DNA of 64,000 nucleotides from Antedon bifida. Taxonomy: Eukaryota; Echinodermata; Crinoidea; Comatulida; Antedonidae. Of the stretch, positions 11,401-24,706 are shown piece by piece. Each line of letters begins with the position of its first letter. Within the stretch, counting starts at the first letter, position 1. Where the stretch lies: positions 15,977,820-16,041,819 of the forward strand of contig OY727096.1 of the NCBI GenBank assembly GCA_963402885.1. The letters run 5' to 3'. Position numbers and translations under genes: made by a program. The notes under the pieces were generated by a model. It searched no databases. It saw nothing but the letters and a program-made list of their open reading frames with translations, and had not been told where the DNA came from.

Positions 11401-14400
11401 CTATGTTATATACTGTAACAGAAACTGTTGCTTTCAACTTATTTTCACTTTTATAAGTTGAACTAAACTCCCAGGATAAAAGGTGGCATAACTACAGTAT
11501 AGATTTGCCGCAGAATAGGCTTATCCAGCAAGTGGTATTATTAATGATATCTAAACGAACATATAGCCTACTAAAACATCCATTGTGTTAACTTTGAAGG
11601 AGGAGAAACTGTTTTGATTAACCCTGGTGTCCGGGTTTTGTTGCAGATGGATATGTTGAAATATAAATACATAAAAGAAAGTTTGCTATTAAAATTCTAC
11701 AAAATATTATTAAACAAAATATGTGATGAGATATTACTTTCATCAACACGACATCCAGCTCAGATTCATTATTTAAACTCAGAATCTTGAAAATAAAATT
11801 GATATCAGATATTATGTAAAGAAAAATGATATATTTTTGCTATCCCCTTCTAAAAAGGTAATTGATATCCTTCTGACCTCACAAAATGACATAAATTCTT
11901 CGAAAGAATTAGCAAATAAAATAGAAGATAGGTTTATGTTTAAAACTGTTTTTGTTTGATCAAGGCGTGAATAATAGACACATTAGCTTGAAGGTGCAGT
12001 AATATAAAGCAATCCTTGCAAAACAAATCTTCTTTAAGAACACCTGCCGGAGACTATTCAATTTTACTTTTATATTATAAATAAAGACAAATTCAATGCC
12101 TCGGGTTGTCTAATGATAAACAAGTGTGTATTACGAATGGCAAAAGAACTAAAAGGAATAATTTTGTATTGCTGATGGGCAATGATCGTAACTTAAACAT
12201 TGACAAGTTTTGTTGTACAGTATTTAAACAGATTTGCTTAACAGATTTTGTACAGTGTCAAGTGATAAATAAATTATAGGCAGCTTAAAAGACTAAATAG
12301 ACAAAAACATTCACTTTAAAGCACTGCCTTCCTGTTATATTGGGGGTAGTATAAGAGGTTTATGGACAAGATAATTTGTAAGTAATTAGGCCTACTGTAG
12401 AGTATGTGAACTGACTTTCAATTTTTGTGTTACGGTATAATATAATATCATTAAATCCATTTAGCAAGTTTAGAGAGCTACCTTTACCTCTAAAACCCAA
12501 ACTGTGTGTTAATGAAACCCTCTCCCCGGCAAATTCCTCTCCCTCTGCCTTTACCCTCCCTCCCCACTCCCCATCTCTTACACTTACAGGTATACCAAAA
12601 CTGAAAGAGACATACCTTTGAGGTGCAGAGAAGTCTGTCAGAAAGTCTTCAACCATATGGTGAATTCGATGAGGTATTGGAAGAACTTGCTTTTCCGTTC
12701 TTGTAATCATTTCAAATTCTATAAACAAAAAAATAAATAAATAAAATTCAATCAAGTAAAAACAGAATGAAACAAATATAAACAGATTTTTATTCAACAA
12801 AGAACATTATAAAATATCTTCAGTTTCATTTTCCCAGGGATGTTTGTGTTTGCAATCTCTTACTGATTAGCGTGCATGCAAATCAAAACCCCAGACTTTC
12901 TGATTGAAAGTTTAATCTGGTCTTATTACCAAGAATAATATACGAGATCTGGGCCCACGCACAGAATCAAAAGATTAATTTACAAAATCTCAGCTGAAAT
13001 AGCATACAACTTGGATTACAGTAATTAATGGTTTAGAATTTATAAAGCTCAACATAATAATTAATGTTTAAAGTTAAAACTAACTAAACTCAACATCAAT
13101 TTTATAAAAACAATAATCACCACTATGTGGAGTTTATGTTTGGAGAATTGTTTAAGCCATTTATAAAGCGCTAATTGCACAAGACTAAATATTTTACATG
13201 AGCTCTTTGTTAACTGTAGCAAGTAACTGTTCTTCCAAGAGTAACTAGCAAAACCTAGATAAAGATACTTAGATGTATTGTCTTAAAAACATGACAAATT
13301 AAAATCAAACTTTGTATTGGCCATTTTGTAGTTTTAATAAAAGTTATTCTAAAATGTTTTTAAAAACAAAAATGATCTTTCTGTATTATAAAAGAATTGG
13401 CATAGTATATTTGTTTAGTTAAATATTTTCACTATAATATTAATTTATGTTTGTAAAGCTCTGTCTATTACCAAACTATTTTTACAAAAAGGGTTATGTG
13501 CCCAAATATGATAGTGATATGCCCAAATATGGTAATGATATGACATCATCGTGTCCATATTTGGGAACATCTCATTTTTTGTCACTAAGTTTGATAGTGT
13601 AGACAGAGCTTTAGATATTATTTGAACACAGGTTTCCAAATAAAATATTGTTAAACTGCTAAGTAGAACAGACAATGTGCTAGTCATATCCGCTGTCATA
13701 AAGACAAATTAAAGAGAATAAATACATAGTATAATATATACTCATACATAATTCAAAATGATTTAAAAATGTCAAGGGCATCACTAGGAACGAATTTAAA
13801 TTTTAGACTTGATAAAAATTTTAATAATAATTTAAAATGGATATAAATAATTTGAAAATATTCTTGTTACAGTGTCACTATTATGGAAACAGGATAAGGG
13901 TGCCTAACAGAAAAAGAATTCTTTGCAATTGCTATATTATAGATGGCGCTATTCCATTATTTTAAATGTTCAAACAGCTTCTATTTTAATTTGACATTTC
14001 CAAGATTGAACATAAATTGTAGGGCCTTTGTATGCATATATGTATGTGTATTAGCCAGTAGGCCTACATCTATTGTATGGATGCATTTTGAACTTTCTGA
14101 ATACTATACATGAATTAATAAAAGCCAAATACACATTTGGCAAAGGCTTGCTGACCTGTTGGCAATGACTGGTAATAATATAAGACTGGATGCAGAAAGT
14201 TAGACTGATGAGCATTGGCCGGGTCTCCTGTTGATCTCTCGGGTTTAAAGACATCTTTTCCTGGACCTAGTATTTAAAAAAAATAAAACACACACCATAT
14301 TGTGCATGAGAAAACATGTTTGCTGCTAATATTAGTATTATTACTAAAACATAACTATAATGCACAGTTTCTAAAAAAACATTTAGACGTGCACAGTAAA

Positions 14401-17400
14401 ACACCTGACTATCTAAATTAACTAACAATTCTCCAAACTTAAAGATAGTTCTGGAAACAGTTTCCAAAAAATATTGTGTCCTGCTATTTAATGAGTTGCT
14501 GTAAAAGCCATGCCAAGACCTTACCAGAATAATCCTTTCCATACTCCATTGAAAGCACAATAAGTTCTGAAGCATTCCTGCCACTAACTTCTGGAAGTTT
14601 GTGAAGAAGCTGCAGAGGAAACTCTTCTAGATAATCATAAAGGCCATTCCTGAAAATACGAAATAGCCCACAATATTGAGAGGGAAATTGTGAACAGCGG
14701 GCGCAAAAGTACAATCCCAAGTACAATGTCAAAATCAAACTTTTACAGCATTATGATGATAATTATTATAATGGGCCTAGAGTACAACTTGTACAGGTAA
14801 TGTGACGATGTTCAATTCTTGAATAATCATTACGGCACTCTTTTTTTTTTAAAGTGAAATCCAGAAATATTAATTGATCAACTTCCAAATAATTCAGTGT
14901 TAATTTTCCTTAGAAATTAATTCATAGAAAATGAAACTAGACTAATAAAAATATGAGTGTGTAATCTATAGAGATAATTTAATCAAAGCCAGAGTGTGAA
15001 CTAGGCCATCACGAAGCCGAGCCTGGTATTACGAAAGAGGTGCTTCAAACGGCATAATTGACTTAATGACTGGCTGTTGCAGCAGCCATTAGTAACAGAT
15101 GTGAAACTTATGTATTGTTATGGAGCTTTCACTTACTCGTGAAGAATGATGACATCTCCAAGTTGGGTAAACATTTGATAGATTCCAGAAGCTTCATTGG
15201 CCCGTTTGACAATGTTGTTGATTAGTTCACTGATTGGCTGAGAGGTAGACGGCCAAGGGATGTTGTGGTAGCGGTATTCTAAAAGATGATGCAATGCTCG
15301 AGCTGAATGAAAAAAAAAAGAATTATAAAATAGGCAATTATTGAACCTTTATAACGGAGATAAGCTGGGAATACATTAGTTTAACCAGGGAAATTACGGA
15401 AATTATTTCTACACTACGTAGGCCAAGGGAAGAGTGACTTCCCTGGTAGGCCTAGTGTTTCAACGTAACAGCTTTACCAGAGTAACGAAAGCCATGTATA
15501 AATCCCCCAGCTGATTTCTTAAAATCCAGGCTATGTGACGATGTCCCTACGACAAACATGTCAGCTACATTCTTTACTTCATATGCTGCATTGATAGTAG
15601 GGTATTTTCCATTGGCTGTTGGTTCCGGACTGAAAGTTCTATTATAGAAAAAGTTTACATTTACTCAAGAGTCAAATACTCAAAGATTAGTCAAACATCC
15701 TAAATTCAATTCAATTTCTTCCTTAAAAGTAGTGAGCGAGTAAACACAATATACATTTTAAATCTATATGTATTTGCAATGAATTTATTTATTGAAACAA
15801 TTTAATGATTGATTTAAAAAGTAACTTACGAATTAAAAACGTCAAAATCATACAAAAAACCAAGACAACGTATTACGTAATCATATTCTTGTCTCAGAGA
15901 ATAATTATCATCTATCTGTTCTATCAGTTTGTGAAACACAGTGTGGTTTACAGTCGTGTAGTTTGAGTCAATTTCAACACCCAATTGCTCCTTTCGTACA
16001 ATCCCAAGTTTCCCACTTTCCTCGTTTTTTATTACTACAACCTCTGCCATGCTTGCTTCCAGAACGCCATCAAGAGATTTTAGTTGATAGGTGTCTAACA
16101 ATCCATTATTTACAGCTCTAACAAAAAGGATTGAAAAATGTTAGTGAATTCTTCGAAAATCCCATTGGAAAAGCAAAAGAATCTTACTGAGATATTTCAA
16201 TATTTAATGTTCATTTTAAAGAATACTTATGCAAAGGCGAAGTATAAGTACATAGTTTAAAAAGAGCAATCTCATTATTACAATCGTCAAACTTTATGTA
16301 TTATTTGTCTGTCAATTATTATTATATTAACTTATCCACTGCGTAGAGGTAGAATGTAGAGGTGTATAAAATAGAGAGAACAGATGATTTTTGTTATATT
16401 TCTATATTTTCAATAGTGGGAGAGTTAATAATTATTATTATTTATTTGTTTTCATTATACTATTACATTAATATCAAGTGCAATGCATTGTAAATGAACA
16501 TCTTTTACTAATGAGGAAATAAAAGTGGGTCGAACCTACATGAGACAAAAAAACTTATCCACTGCTGCTAAAATCAACATTACAAAAGCAAATGGTACTT
16601 TAGATAATTTCCAATTTGTGGCCGGGTGAGATCCCTCCATGGTGAGATAAAGTAAAAACAAACCTCAAATCTCCAACATAATGTGTTTCCCATGCAAGTT
16701 TAATCCGTGATCTTGCCATCATATGAATCACGTTTGTGGAAGCTATTATATGATCAGCAGTCTCAAATGCAGAATTTCCTCTTCCCAAGATCATCACTGA
16801 TTTTCCTTCGAAATCATCTGTATCTATCGACATGTCTTCGTATGATTCGGTATGTTCCATGCCAGCGAAGTATGGTTTATTCGGAGTTCCTATACCAGTT
16901 CCCATTATCATTACCCTAAAAATGAAAAGATGACAAAAATAGTTCACCAAATGTATTAAAGCTGCATATTTATTTTTAGTTGTAACTGAGTTTCCTGGAG
17001 TTGCAAATACCGTGTTATTATCTAGAACTAGTTTAAAACTGATATCATACACGTAACATGGTTCACATGGTAATCGTTCGTAGCGTAAAAATTGCTCTCT
17101 GACTTCGTGTGCACCAGCCTGTGCATATAACTTACTGACAAGAGTATGTTTTTCCATTCTGATCGTCCATTAAGAACACATCTAGGCCTTCACTTATTTT
17201 CTTCTTTCTAATGTTACTTATTCCTGTATTGTATTGGATATTGAGCTGGAGCTTGGTTGCATAATCATTTAAGTACTTCACAAAAATATCAGCTTGGGGA
17301 AAGAAATCTTTGGAATAATACCTGAAATAAAATATACAGTAACAATTTCTTTTTAAATGTTTTTCAATATCTTAATTGAGTATTTGGTGAAAATTGAAAT

Positions 17401-18189
17401 GCGTGGATAGAGATGAAAAATGAGCTTGTTGGAAAAGTCTCCAGCTAAAAGAGCATTGTCGGATTGAAATTGATAGAGAACTATTTAAATAAGACCATCG
17501 AGTTGGAAATAGTTAGGCTTACTTTGCCAACTGGGTAACGATCGCTTTGCCTTCCATAAACCGATTTCAACAATACGACAAAGGCTGTTTTATGTTAACT
17601 TCTTCTTAAAAATGCGTAAGTATACCCTTAGGTACAAATTAAATGTTTTCAGTTGTTTCTTGTTCTACAGTTGTTCTTAAATACAGTACTGGAGATTCAT
17701 TGTTTATGCACTATAAGAATTAAGTTATTTACATACAAAGTATATGCAACATTTCCACAAGATCAGATGTTTGTCTCATGGATCGAGGAAAACATACAGT
17801 ACATTGATTGGTATAAGAACTAGTCATTGCATCTGCTACTGAACATGTAAAAAATACACTTACCTCATCTGAAGAGATTCATCATCGCTAATCAACGAGT
17901 TCCAGTCATGACGAAAGTTAAACTCTTTGTTTGTTTGTCCAGTATGTCGTTTATTAATACTAATAAGTTTACGATGTCTTGGATACTTCACATAAAATGA
18001 TCCGCTGACATTATTCTGTTCAAATATCATATAATCACGATTAGATCTTTCTAAAAAATATCCCATCTGTAGTCCGCTTGGTCCAGCACCCACGATACAA
18101 TACTGGTGGTTAACATGTTCATCACTGGATAATACACATTTGGCTTGAATTATTACCAAAATAAAAAATACTGCTTGATATAAATTCAT
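8201..18189 (-). CDS. FOXRED2: FOXRED2-like FAD-dependent oxidoreductase, copy A (10 exons, 642 aa)
   Basis: Exons in coding order: 17864-18189, 17136-17321, 16664-16915, 15830-16117, 15478-15638, 15137-15302, 14525-14649, 14156-14266, 12616-12718, 8201-8411. All junctions are GT/AG and the total is 1929 nt in one frame. The start is the ATG at 18189, followed by a hydrophobic signal peptide of about 20 residues; the frame extends further upstream only from a TTG. Visible motifs are the FAD-binding GAGPSG (residues 34-39), the GTGIGTPN segment (about 176-183) and the NAD(P)-binding GRGNSA (215-220). Human FOXRED2 (ERFAD) is an ER-lumen flavoprotein linked to ER-associated degradation; similarity runs the full length (for example the [31 protein letters not shown] and VEDFLTD blocks). 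The C-terminus is GDEMRC, not a KDEL-type signal. Coding exons closely match copy B, while introns do not align. The last intron is 4.2 kb. Confidence 0.93.
8412..12615. other. Long last intron of FOXRED2-like copy A
   Basis: 4.2 kb of AT-rich intron. It contains simple-sequence patches (TA runs at 8690-8705, poly-T at 11214-11232). A 147-codon plus-strand frame at 10918-11361 overlaps a minus-strand frame, has no domain, and includes a poly-Phe run encoded by the poly-T tract. No gene is supported. Confidence 0.6.
13457..13610. mobile_element. Palindromic MITE, AGCTCTGTCTA family (copy 1)
   Basis: Terminal inverted repeats are AGCTCTGTCTA on the left and TAGACAGAGCT on the right, flanked by TAA/TTA. 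The interior has repeated 'tgcccaaatatg(a/g)tagtgatatg' motifs. Related copies lie at 24360-24541 and 45515-45608. The element sits in intron 8 of the FOXRED2-like copy A gene and has no coding capacity. Confidence 0.8.
17864..18189 (-). CDS. FOXRED2: FOXRED2-like copy A, coding exon 1 (signal peptide and FAD motif)
   Basis: This exon encodes the N-terminal signal peptide ([20 protein letters not shown]) and the dinucleotide-binding fold [17 protein letters not shown], ending in the SLQMR segment. The 5' splice site ATGAG|GTAAGT lies at 17864/17863. The exon splits an Arg codon after its second base. Confidence 0.9.
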
Positions 18190-18599
18190 CTTGAAGACCT
18201 CGTTAGTATTCAACAATATTTTGTAAATTATTTGTAGTTTCTAAACAGACAAAACAACCGATAATTTAGTTGGTTCTTGATAGAAATTGGATAAAGTCTC
18301 GAACCAGAGTTTGGCCAACAACTATTTCTTTTTATATGATTTCTCAGCTTCAACCTTTGATCAGATCTTGATGAAAGTATTTGTTATTTTCAATATGGAA
18401 TCGGTGTCACTGAAAGAATATAATCTACATCTGTTATAATAATTTATTGATCGGTCACTAGTTTATGACCCGGTGTAATTCGGAAACGGAAGTCCATAGT
18501 TACACAATCAATTGTATAAATAAGTACAAATAAAAAAGGCAGACACACACACACACAAAAACGCTATATGCCTATATAAAAATACGTCATATCTTAACG

Positions 18600-19670
18600 A
18601 AAATCCACAGGAACTCAACTCAAGGGCTGAATTTTGCAGGTTCTAATTGGAAATTGCACTTACACATTGAAATATGAAACGAAATATTATCTTCAGGACC
18701 TATAGCCACAACATGATTGAAGCCGAGGTAGGAAGATTTTGAAAAATAGAGCTGCATATATTATAGGTCTCTGGAAATTGCACTTTTAAAATCTCACGAT
18801 ACTATACTGTTGACAAATAGTCCTGATTCAGTGCACTGCAACAAAACCACAACTCATGTCTGCACTTCAGCAGTGGTTAATTGCGTATTTTTGATTATCA
18901 CTCCAGGAATTCCCCTAAATAAAGGGTGTAAAAAGTAGGCTACAGTGACAAGGAGTATGCTTAAGAACCTAAGCACGGTCTAGAATGGTGAACCAAAAGA
19001 TATTCAATTTTTCCTGATTTTTTTTTAATATGCAGTCCTCAAATAAAGAAAAAAAAAACTTTTTCGATTTAAATTGCTCTTCGCCTCCTGAACGGCCATG
19101 AGATATGAAATGTGAATGATATGCGGATGTTGTTAAATATAAATGAAATTCAGCCATTTTCCTCCGGTATATTCCCACTGGCCATTTTTTTTTCAAACAA
19201 CAAAGAAGCTTTTTTGATGAACAGTGCAAGGATTTACAACTCTCTGAACAGTGCATGTTCAGTTTTATTTTGCCTGTTTTTGTCTTTTCTATTTCTATTG
19301 TGTTTGTTAGATAGCTATTTATAATGGGAAAAAACAAAGATATCTCTCAATTTGTATAATTTTAAACAACTAGTTCCTGCCATTCTTTCTTTATTGCTAT
19401 TTTAAAGATTACTGTATAGTTATCAGGTCGTATAAAAAGTAAATTTTCCAAATTTATAAAACTCAAGAATAATATAAGAAATATATTTATTTGAAACAAT
19501 TGAGTTTTGAATCATTTTTATTTAAAAGACAATATAATGTATAGTGTATAAAGCTGTAAATATAGTAGGCCTATTTATTGAGAAAAATTATGAAGAAACT
19601 TCAGGGAGTGGCGTTAGAACATTACTAGGACTCAATCTTTAAAAATAATACTATTAGTCTTCGAGTTGAA
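18600..19670. other. Intergenic DNA upstream of FOXRED2-like copy A
   Basis: No exon, RNA or repeat with clear borders was recognised. A short (CA)n tract lies at 18543-18556. The promoter of copy A should lie between about 18.2 and 18.6 kb, but no TATA or initiator can be assigned with confidence. Confidence 0.45.
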
Positions 19671-19674
19671 TAAA

Positions 19675-20055
19675 TATGTCTTTTTATTAATGAAGATCAC
19701 AATACGCCTGAATGTCTGCATTATTTCATGTAAGAAAATGTGTCTTTAACTATGATTCATTAGTGAATTGCAATATAATTGTTTATACATATTCCAAAAG
19801 TAATTTTAGGGTGGTATGATACAAGCAACAATTATCCACTTATACCGTATTTGTTCATTTTTGTTTCATAAATGTTAATAACACTAAAGTACGTTTTAAA
19901 AAAGAAAAATGAAAATATACAGTAGTGCATAAAAATATCCTTACAATTTGTAATATATAAATATATATATGTAAAATTTATGAGGAAATTTAGGTAGGCC
20001 CTAATGGAGATCACAGAAAAACAGCTATTTTAAGGTATTTTCAATGTATATCTGT
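19675..20055. repeat. Local duplication, unit 1
   Basis: It aligns with 20647-20999 in the same orientation from 'tatgtctttttattaatgaa' through 'ttcaatgtatatctgt'. Small indels interrupt the alignment, for example an AT-rich insertion around 19960-20000. It is non-coding. Confidence 0.85.
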
Positions 20056-20646
20056 AATGGCACATGCAAGGGAAAACATATATAAGTCGGAATTTTTTAA
20101 ATTGCGATTTTCACAAATACTAAAACTACATAATCCAAGATTTTAAATGCTTAAAAAAATATCTTGATACCATGTCTACTTCCAGAGATATCTCAGTCTA
20201 AAGTTTTGGCTGTTACAATCAGTGTTTTGAGAAAAATGCTTTTAAAGTTAAGTAACAGGAAATTACAAATACAAAAAACAGTTTACGCCTTAGCAAAAGG
20301 GTATTCTAATTGTTTTATTTCAATGAAACTTCGCACCTTCCTTAATTAACTATTGTTCTATTATTATGTTTTCATTAAAATCAATGCACTGGAACACTTT
20401 CAATTTAAGCATAAAACATGACAGGTTTTATGTAAATCATACATAATTGACACCATCTTTTTAACATACCACACAAAATGTTAAAATGTATTTATTTATT
20501 TGTCTCATAGGTAATGCAAATAAATATTGTTTCAGCTATCATTTTCTGTAAAAATAAAAAAATGTAATTTTTCAGCCTTTTATTGTTTTTGGCTGTTTCT
20601 ACAAATCATGCGACTTATGTCCGATTTCGCTTGCATGTGCCACAAA

Positions 20647-20999
20647 TATGTCTTTTTATTAATGAAGATCACAATACGCCGGAACTTCTGCATTATTTTA
20701 TGTTTATGAAAATTTAACTTTAATTTACTATGATTCATTAGTTAACTGCAAAATGTTTATATCCATTCCAAAAGTAATTTTAGGGTGGTATGATGCAAGC
20801 AACCATGTGTTTTTAAAACTATTATCCACTTTTACCGTATTTGCTCTTTTTTGTTTCATAAATGTTAATATCACTGAAGTACGTTTTAAAAAAAATGAAA
20901 ATATACAGTAGTGCATAAAAATACAATTTGTTATATATAACAGCTGAATGGAAATCACAGAAAAACATCTATTTTAAGGTCTTTTCAATGTATATCTGT
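20647..20999. repeat. Local duplication, unit 2
   Basis: Second copy of the block at 19675-20055, about 970 bp downstream. Both copies share 'ccaaaagtaattttagggtg' and 'aatatacagtagtgcataaa'. No terminal repeats were seen, so it may be a dispersed repeat present twice or a true local duplication. Confidence 0.85.
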
Positions 21000-21489
21000 T
21001 ATTTAATTACCGATTTGTATTGACGTTTCGGTATTGTTATGCCTAAGTATTTGCCACCTACAATGCCATGTAATTTGTATTTGTTAAGTTTAAAGTAAGA
21101 TCAGGGACTTAACCTCCCTGGTAAGATGATCCCAAAAATCGTCCTATTTTAAAGCATAGGCATGTTCGCAACAAGTTTTGATCCTAACTATAGCTTTTAA
21201 CATAGTGCTCCGAATTTGATGGCTGTTTTACCAGCTAAAACTTATCAATCTTTAATGAGCTAACATAATTAGATAGGTTCATATTGCTCGTCGGCACACC
21301 CTTTCATTGAAGCAGTCTTTGGATTTTCAGTGACCAGCTTAAAGGTTAGCTCCGGGTATAATTTATTTTTGTTTATTATAGGCTAAAAATAAAATATAAT
21401 AAAATAGTATTTGATGAAAAGACGAAATAAATGGAATGAAAAATTATATGCAACAACATTGATAATAAATCATTTTTCAGCTCTATCTT

Positions 21490-22290
21490 TTGTACTTCAC
21501 CACTAAAAAAAATGTATGGTAAATGTTGTTGTGTTCAAAGGTTTGCATAAACGACTTAATAATAAACAGATCAATAAAAGAAGGTTTATTTGGGCTTATT
21601 TTTAGTGTTGCTAATAATGCTTCAAAAGCTGCTTTACTGTCTCTTTTTAAATCTTTAATTTTACCCATTCTTGAATATGGACTTCCTGCTTGGTTGCCTC
21701 AAACTAAGTCCCAGTCAATCCGCATAGAGCGCATCCAACGAAATTTTACAAGAAGAGTTCTAAAATTTAAAAGAGGAGAGATACCATACCTTACCAGGTT
21801 AACATTTTTTAACCTCATGTCTCTTGAAAACCGTCGCAACAAAATTCTTTTTTCACTTTATTTTTAAATGTCTTTATGGCTTTACTGACTGCTCTTCTGT
21901 CATCCAGAATCTCACTATCAATCCTAGATATACTGAAGACCTCACTTTTAATCATCTCTTTTCTCGAACTCTGGCCCTTCGTCGTTCTCCTATAAACCGC
22001 TTCCCTAAGCTTTGGTCTCAGTTACCTTCCTCATTACGCCAATTAGCTGTTACTAAATCTTTTCCTCATCTATTGACTCTTTCCTTCATGATAATTATCT
22101 TTAATTCTATTTTTTTTTTGTATATTTAATTCAATTTTTTTGTATATCATATTTGTTCTTTTTTTTTTCTGTATACATATATTAATGTATATATAATATG
22201 TACTTATATATTTATCTTTGTTAAGATCATGGGACTGCTGATTGCAGTTGTAGTTGCAGTAATCGTATTACTTTAGCAGTCCCTGACCAA
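21490..22290 (+). pseudogene. 5'-truncated non-LTR retrotransposon, C-terminal RT region
   Basis: The frame from 21523 reads typical post-catalytic LINE sequence: SLILPILEYGLPAWLP, then QSIRIERIQRNFTRRVL. It breaks at about 21860 near a run of T and A by a one-base shift and continues in another frame (FKCLYGFTDC through WSQLPSSLR) to about 22129. The palm domain is absent, so this is a dead 3' fragment. A non-coding tail follows to about 22290. It is a different lineage from the minus-strand LINE at 55.6-59.2 kb, judging by its sequence. Confidence 0.8.
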
Positions 22291-22603
22291 TTTAGAAATG
22301 ATTTATTTATCAGAAATTTTAAGTTAAATAATTTAAACGACCTAATTAATTTGCGTGAGATTGCCAGCAACAGAAATAAGTGGCTTCTGTTATTTTGAAT
22401 CTTAACGTTATTTTATATTTGTTGTTGTTGTAAGATGCATGCATGTAAGAACTTTGTAAATTTTGTAAATCCACAGTGCGTGGTTTTGTTACATTTTTTG
22501 GAATAAAGTTACCTATATATATATCCACAATTATCTAGTCTATCTCAGTTCAACTTGTTTCACAAAATATAGCATTTGCACTGACAAAAGGATTAGGCAT
22601 ATC

Positions 22604-22801
22604 ATGAATGTGCACTTACCTCCTTTACGGCCCTCCTACTTGATGAAAGTATTGAGTAGGACTGAACTGAAGCCGACAGGTTTGGTTAATAAAACAATGG
22701 TCAAACGCATGACCGATTCGGATACCGTTATCATTGACAATGGCAAGGTTTACAAGGTTACTGTACAAAAGGATGGATACCCTTACTACTGTACAACTTG
22801 A
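22604..22801 (+). other. Orphan 65-codon frame with coding-like composition
   Basis: Starts ATGAATGTGCACTTACC and ends CTGTACAACTTGA. It is richer in CpG and more balanced in codon use than its surroundings (for example MVKRMTDSDTVIIDNGKVYK). No family is recognised. The minus strand shows a perfect donor (AGGTAAGTGCA) at about 22618, so the same segment could be a minus-strand exon. It could be an exon, a gene fragment or part of a transposon. Confidence 0.25.
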
Positions 22802-23209
22802 ATCTTTTTGAACGTGTAATCGATAATTTCTTAGTTGTCGTCCTGTAGATTTGAAGGTATATTTTCATGCAAAATCAAAATGGCGAAGCTTCATCTTAAA
22901 AAGATTTTACTGATTTTAATGGCACAATGCAAACTCAATGAGATTTTGTTTTACTTTTCATATAACAAATATTTAACGATCTCCTATCAAGCATTTCCGA
23001 TACATTATCTTAAATACAGCCCTATTTAAAAAAAAATTGTTTTATTTGTATTGCAGAATATAGTAAAATGTTTACCATTGAAACTTTCAATGAAGACACT
23101 TTGTGACGGAATGCTACACTTATAATTATACATAGGAAAGAAATAGGTGCTGCATAGGCAGAAACCAGAAATTTGTCTGTTTTATAATTAATTATACATA
23201 AATACACAA

Positions 23210-24358
23210 TTCTTGAATAAAAGTGTTCTACATTATTTACAGTGAGAATTTCTCTAATTAAAGACCAATTATTGTTAAAGAATTTAATACTGTTATTTAG
23301 TTTGTATAATGCCTGGTATAATTGTGCGATAAAAAGCTGAAATCATCAAAAGTGTGTAGAGTAGTACCAGTCCTCTATTTAGCGACCATTTTGATACAAG
23401 GACAACATAAAGCCGATTTTCCACTAGGCGAATCGAAAGATCAGCTTATACGCATGCGTAGAGATGGAATTGGAAGATGGAAACATGAATATGCATGCGT
23501 GTAAGCTAAAACTTTCGATTCGCGCCAACAAATCCGCCTTGCGTTTTTATTTACTGTATGTTCTTAATGCTGGTTTATAATATTCAGTATATAGCAAATA
23601 TAAAGATACTGTAAATAATATTTTGGTAATAAAAAATTGTTTTACAAATTAATGCTGCCATTTAACTTAATTTTATTACTATTATAATATTATGTATTTG
23701 TATATTATTTTATTGAAAACTTTAGTACTGTTACACAATATATAATTGACGGTTGCAGGGGCCAATAAAATGACATATTACTATTTTGTGGCAATAAAGA
23801 AAGTTTCAATCATGTATTTTTCTATTTTTTCCTTTTTGTTATTTACAAAAAATAATCACTATTGGCAAACCTTGGCAATATTAAACTTAAATAAAATATA
23901 ATAAATATACATTATCATCAATGGTATACAAACTGGATGACAAAAATTACTTGGACATTATCTCATCTATTAATATTACAAAACACTTTTAACTAAATGG
24001 CAAAGTGTAGATATTCTCATTGTCTTATTTACCTTATTTCTTGTAGAAAACACCATATTTAAAAATAAAATGTGTGACGTTGCCCATTATCATAAACTAA
24101 TCTCCAGAGGGTTAATGAAATATACAATTAAGCAAAAATAGAAATAAATATATTTGTAAATCCACAACCACAAATGTCCATCCTAAAAACAAATGCACCT
24201 TATAAATATATACAGTAATATTACACTTTCTTTAACATTCAATATTTACTACTTTCAAACAAAATTGAGGTAGACTAAATCAACAAACACAATACATTGG
24301 ATCATGGATGCATTTTGAATTGAATGCCAGAGCCCATTGCATTTTAGATATTATGCTA
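23210..24358. other. Intergenic DNA downstream of FOXRED2-like copy B
   Basis: AT-rich, with no supported gene. A short CpG-richer inverted pair, 'cgaatcgaaag' near 23429 and 'ctttcgattcgcg' near 23512, brackets about 80 bp and may be a small MITE. Confidence 0.45.
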
Positions 24359-24359
24359 A

Positions 24360-24541
24360 AGCTTTGTCTACACTATCAAACTTTATGTGACAACAAAATG
24401 TGATGTGCCCATATATGGAGATGATGATGTCATATCACTACCATATTTGGGCATATCACTACCATATTTGGGCATATCACTACCATATTAGGGTACAACA
24501 CACTTTTATTGTGAAACTAGTTTGATAGTGTAGACAGAGCT
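24360..24541. mobile_element. Palindromic MITE, AGCTCTGTCTA family (copy 2)
   Basis: The left end AGCTTTGTCTACACTATCAA and the right end TTGATAGTGTAGACAGAGCT are near-perfect inverted repeats flanked by TAA. The centre carries three tandem copies of 'catatcactaccatatttgg' (about 24434-24495). It lies 165 bp downstream of the copy B stop codon. Confidence 0.88.
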
Positions 24542-24706
24542 TAAGGATTTCTATCAATGACCCTAAACCTTGCTAGAGTGTTAAATAACAGATACAAAGT
24601 CATTCAATTTGAAATGCACACAGGATAAACAATACAATCAATTTCTGTAGCTAAGAAACCCCAAGCAGAAGACTATAGTAAGTTGTAACACAAAGTAGAC
24701 AACACT

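Noticed and set aside
12360-12800. 146-codon minus-strand open frame as a separate gene
   Set aside because: Only 12616-12718 is coding: it is exon 9 of FOXRED2-like copy A. The rest is flanking intron read through in the same frame.
8201-18189. FOXRED2-like copy A as a pseudogene
   Set aside because: All ten exons are open, phases fit, splice sites are intact and the cofactor motifs are preserved.
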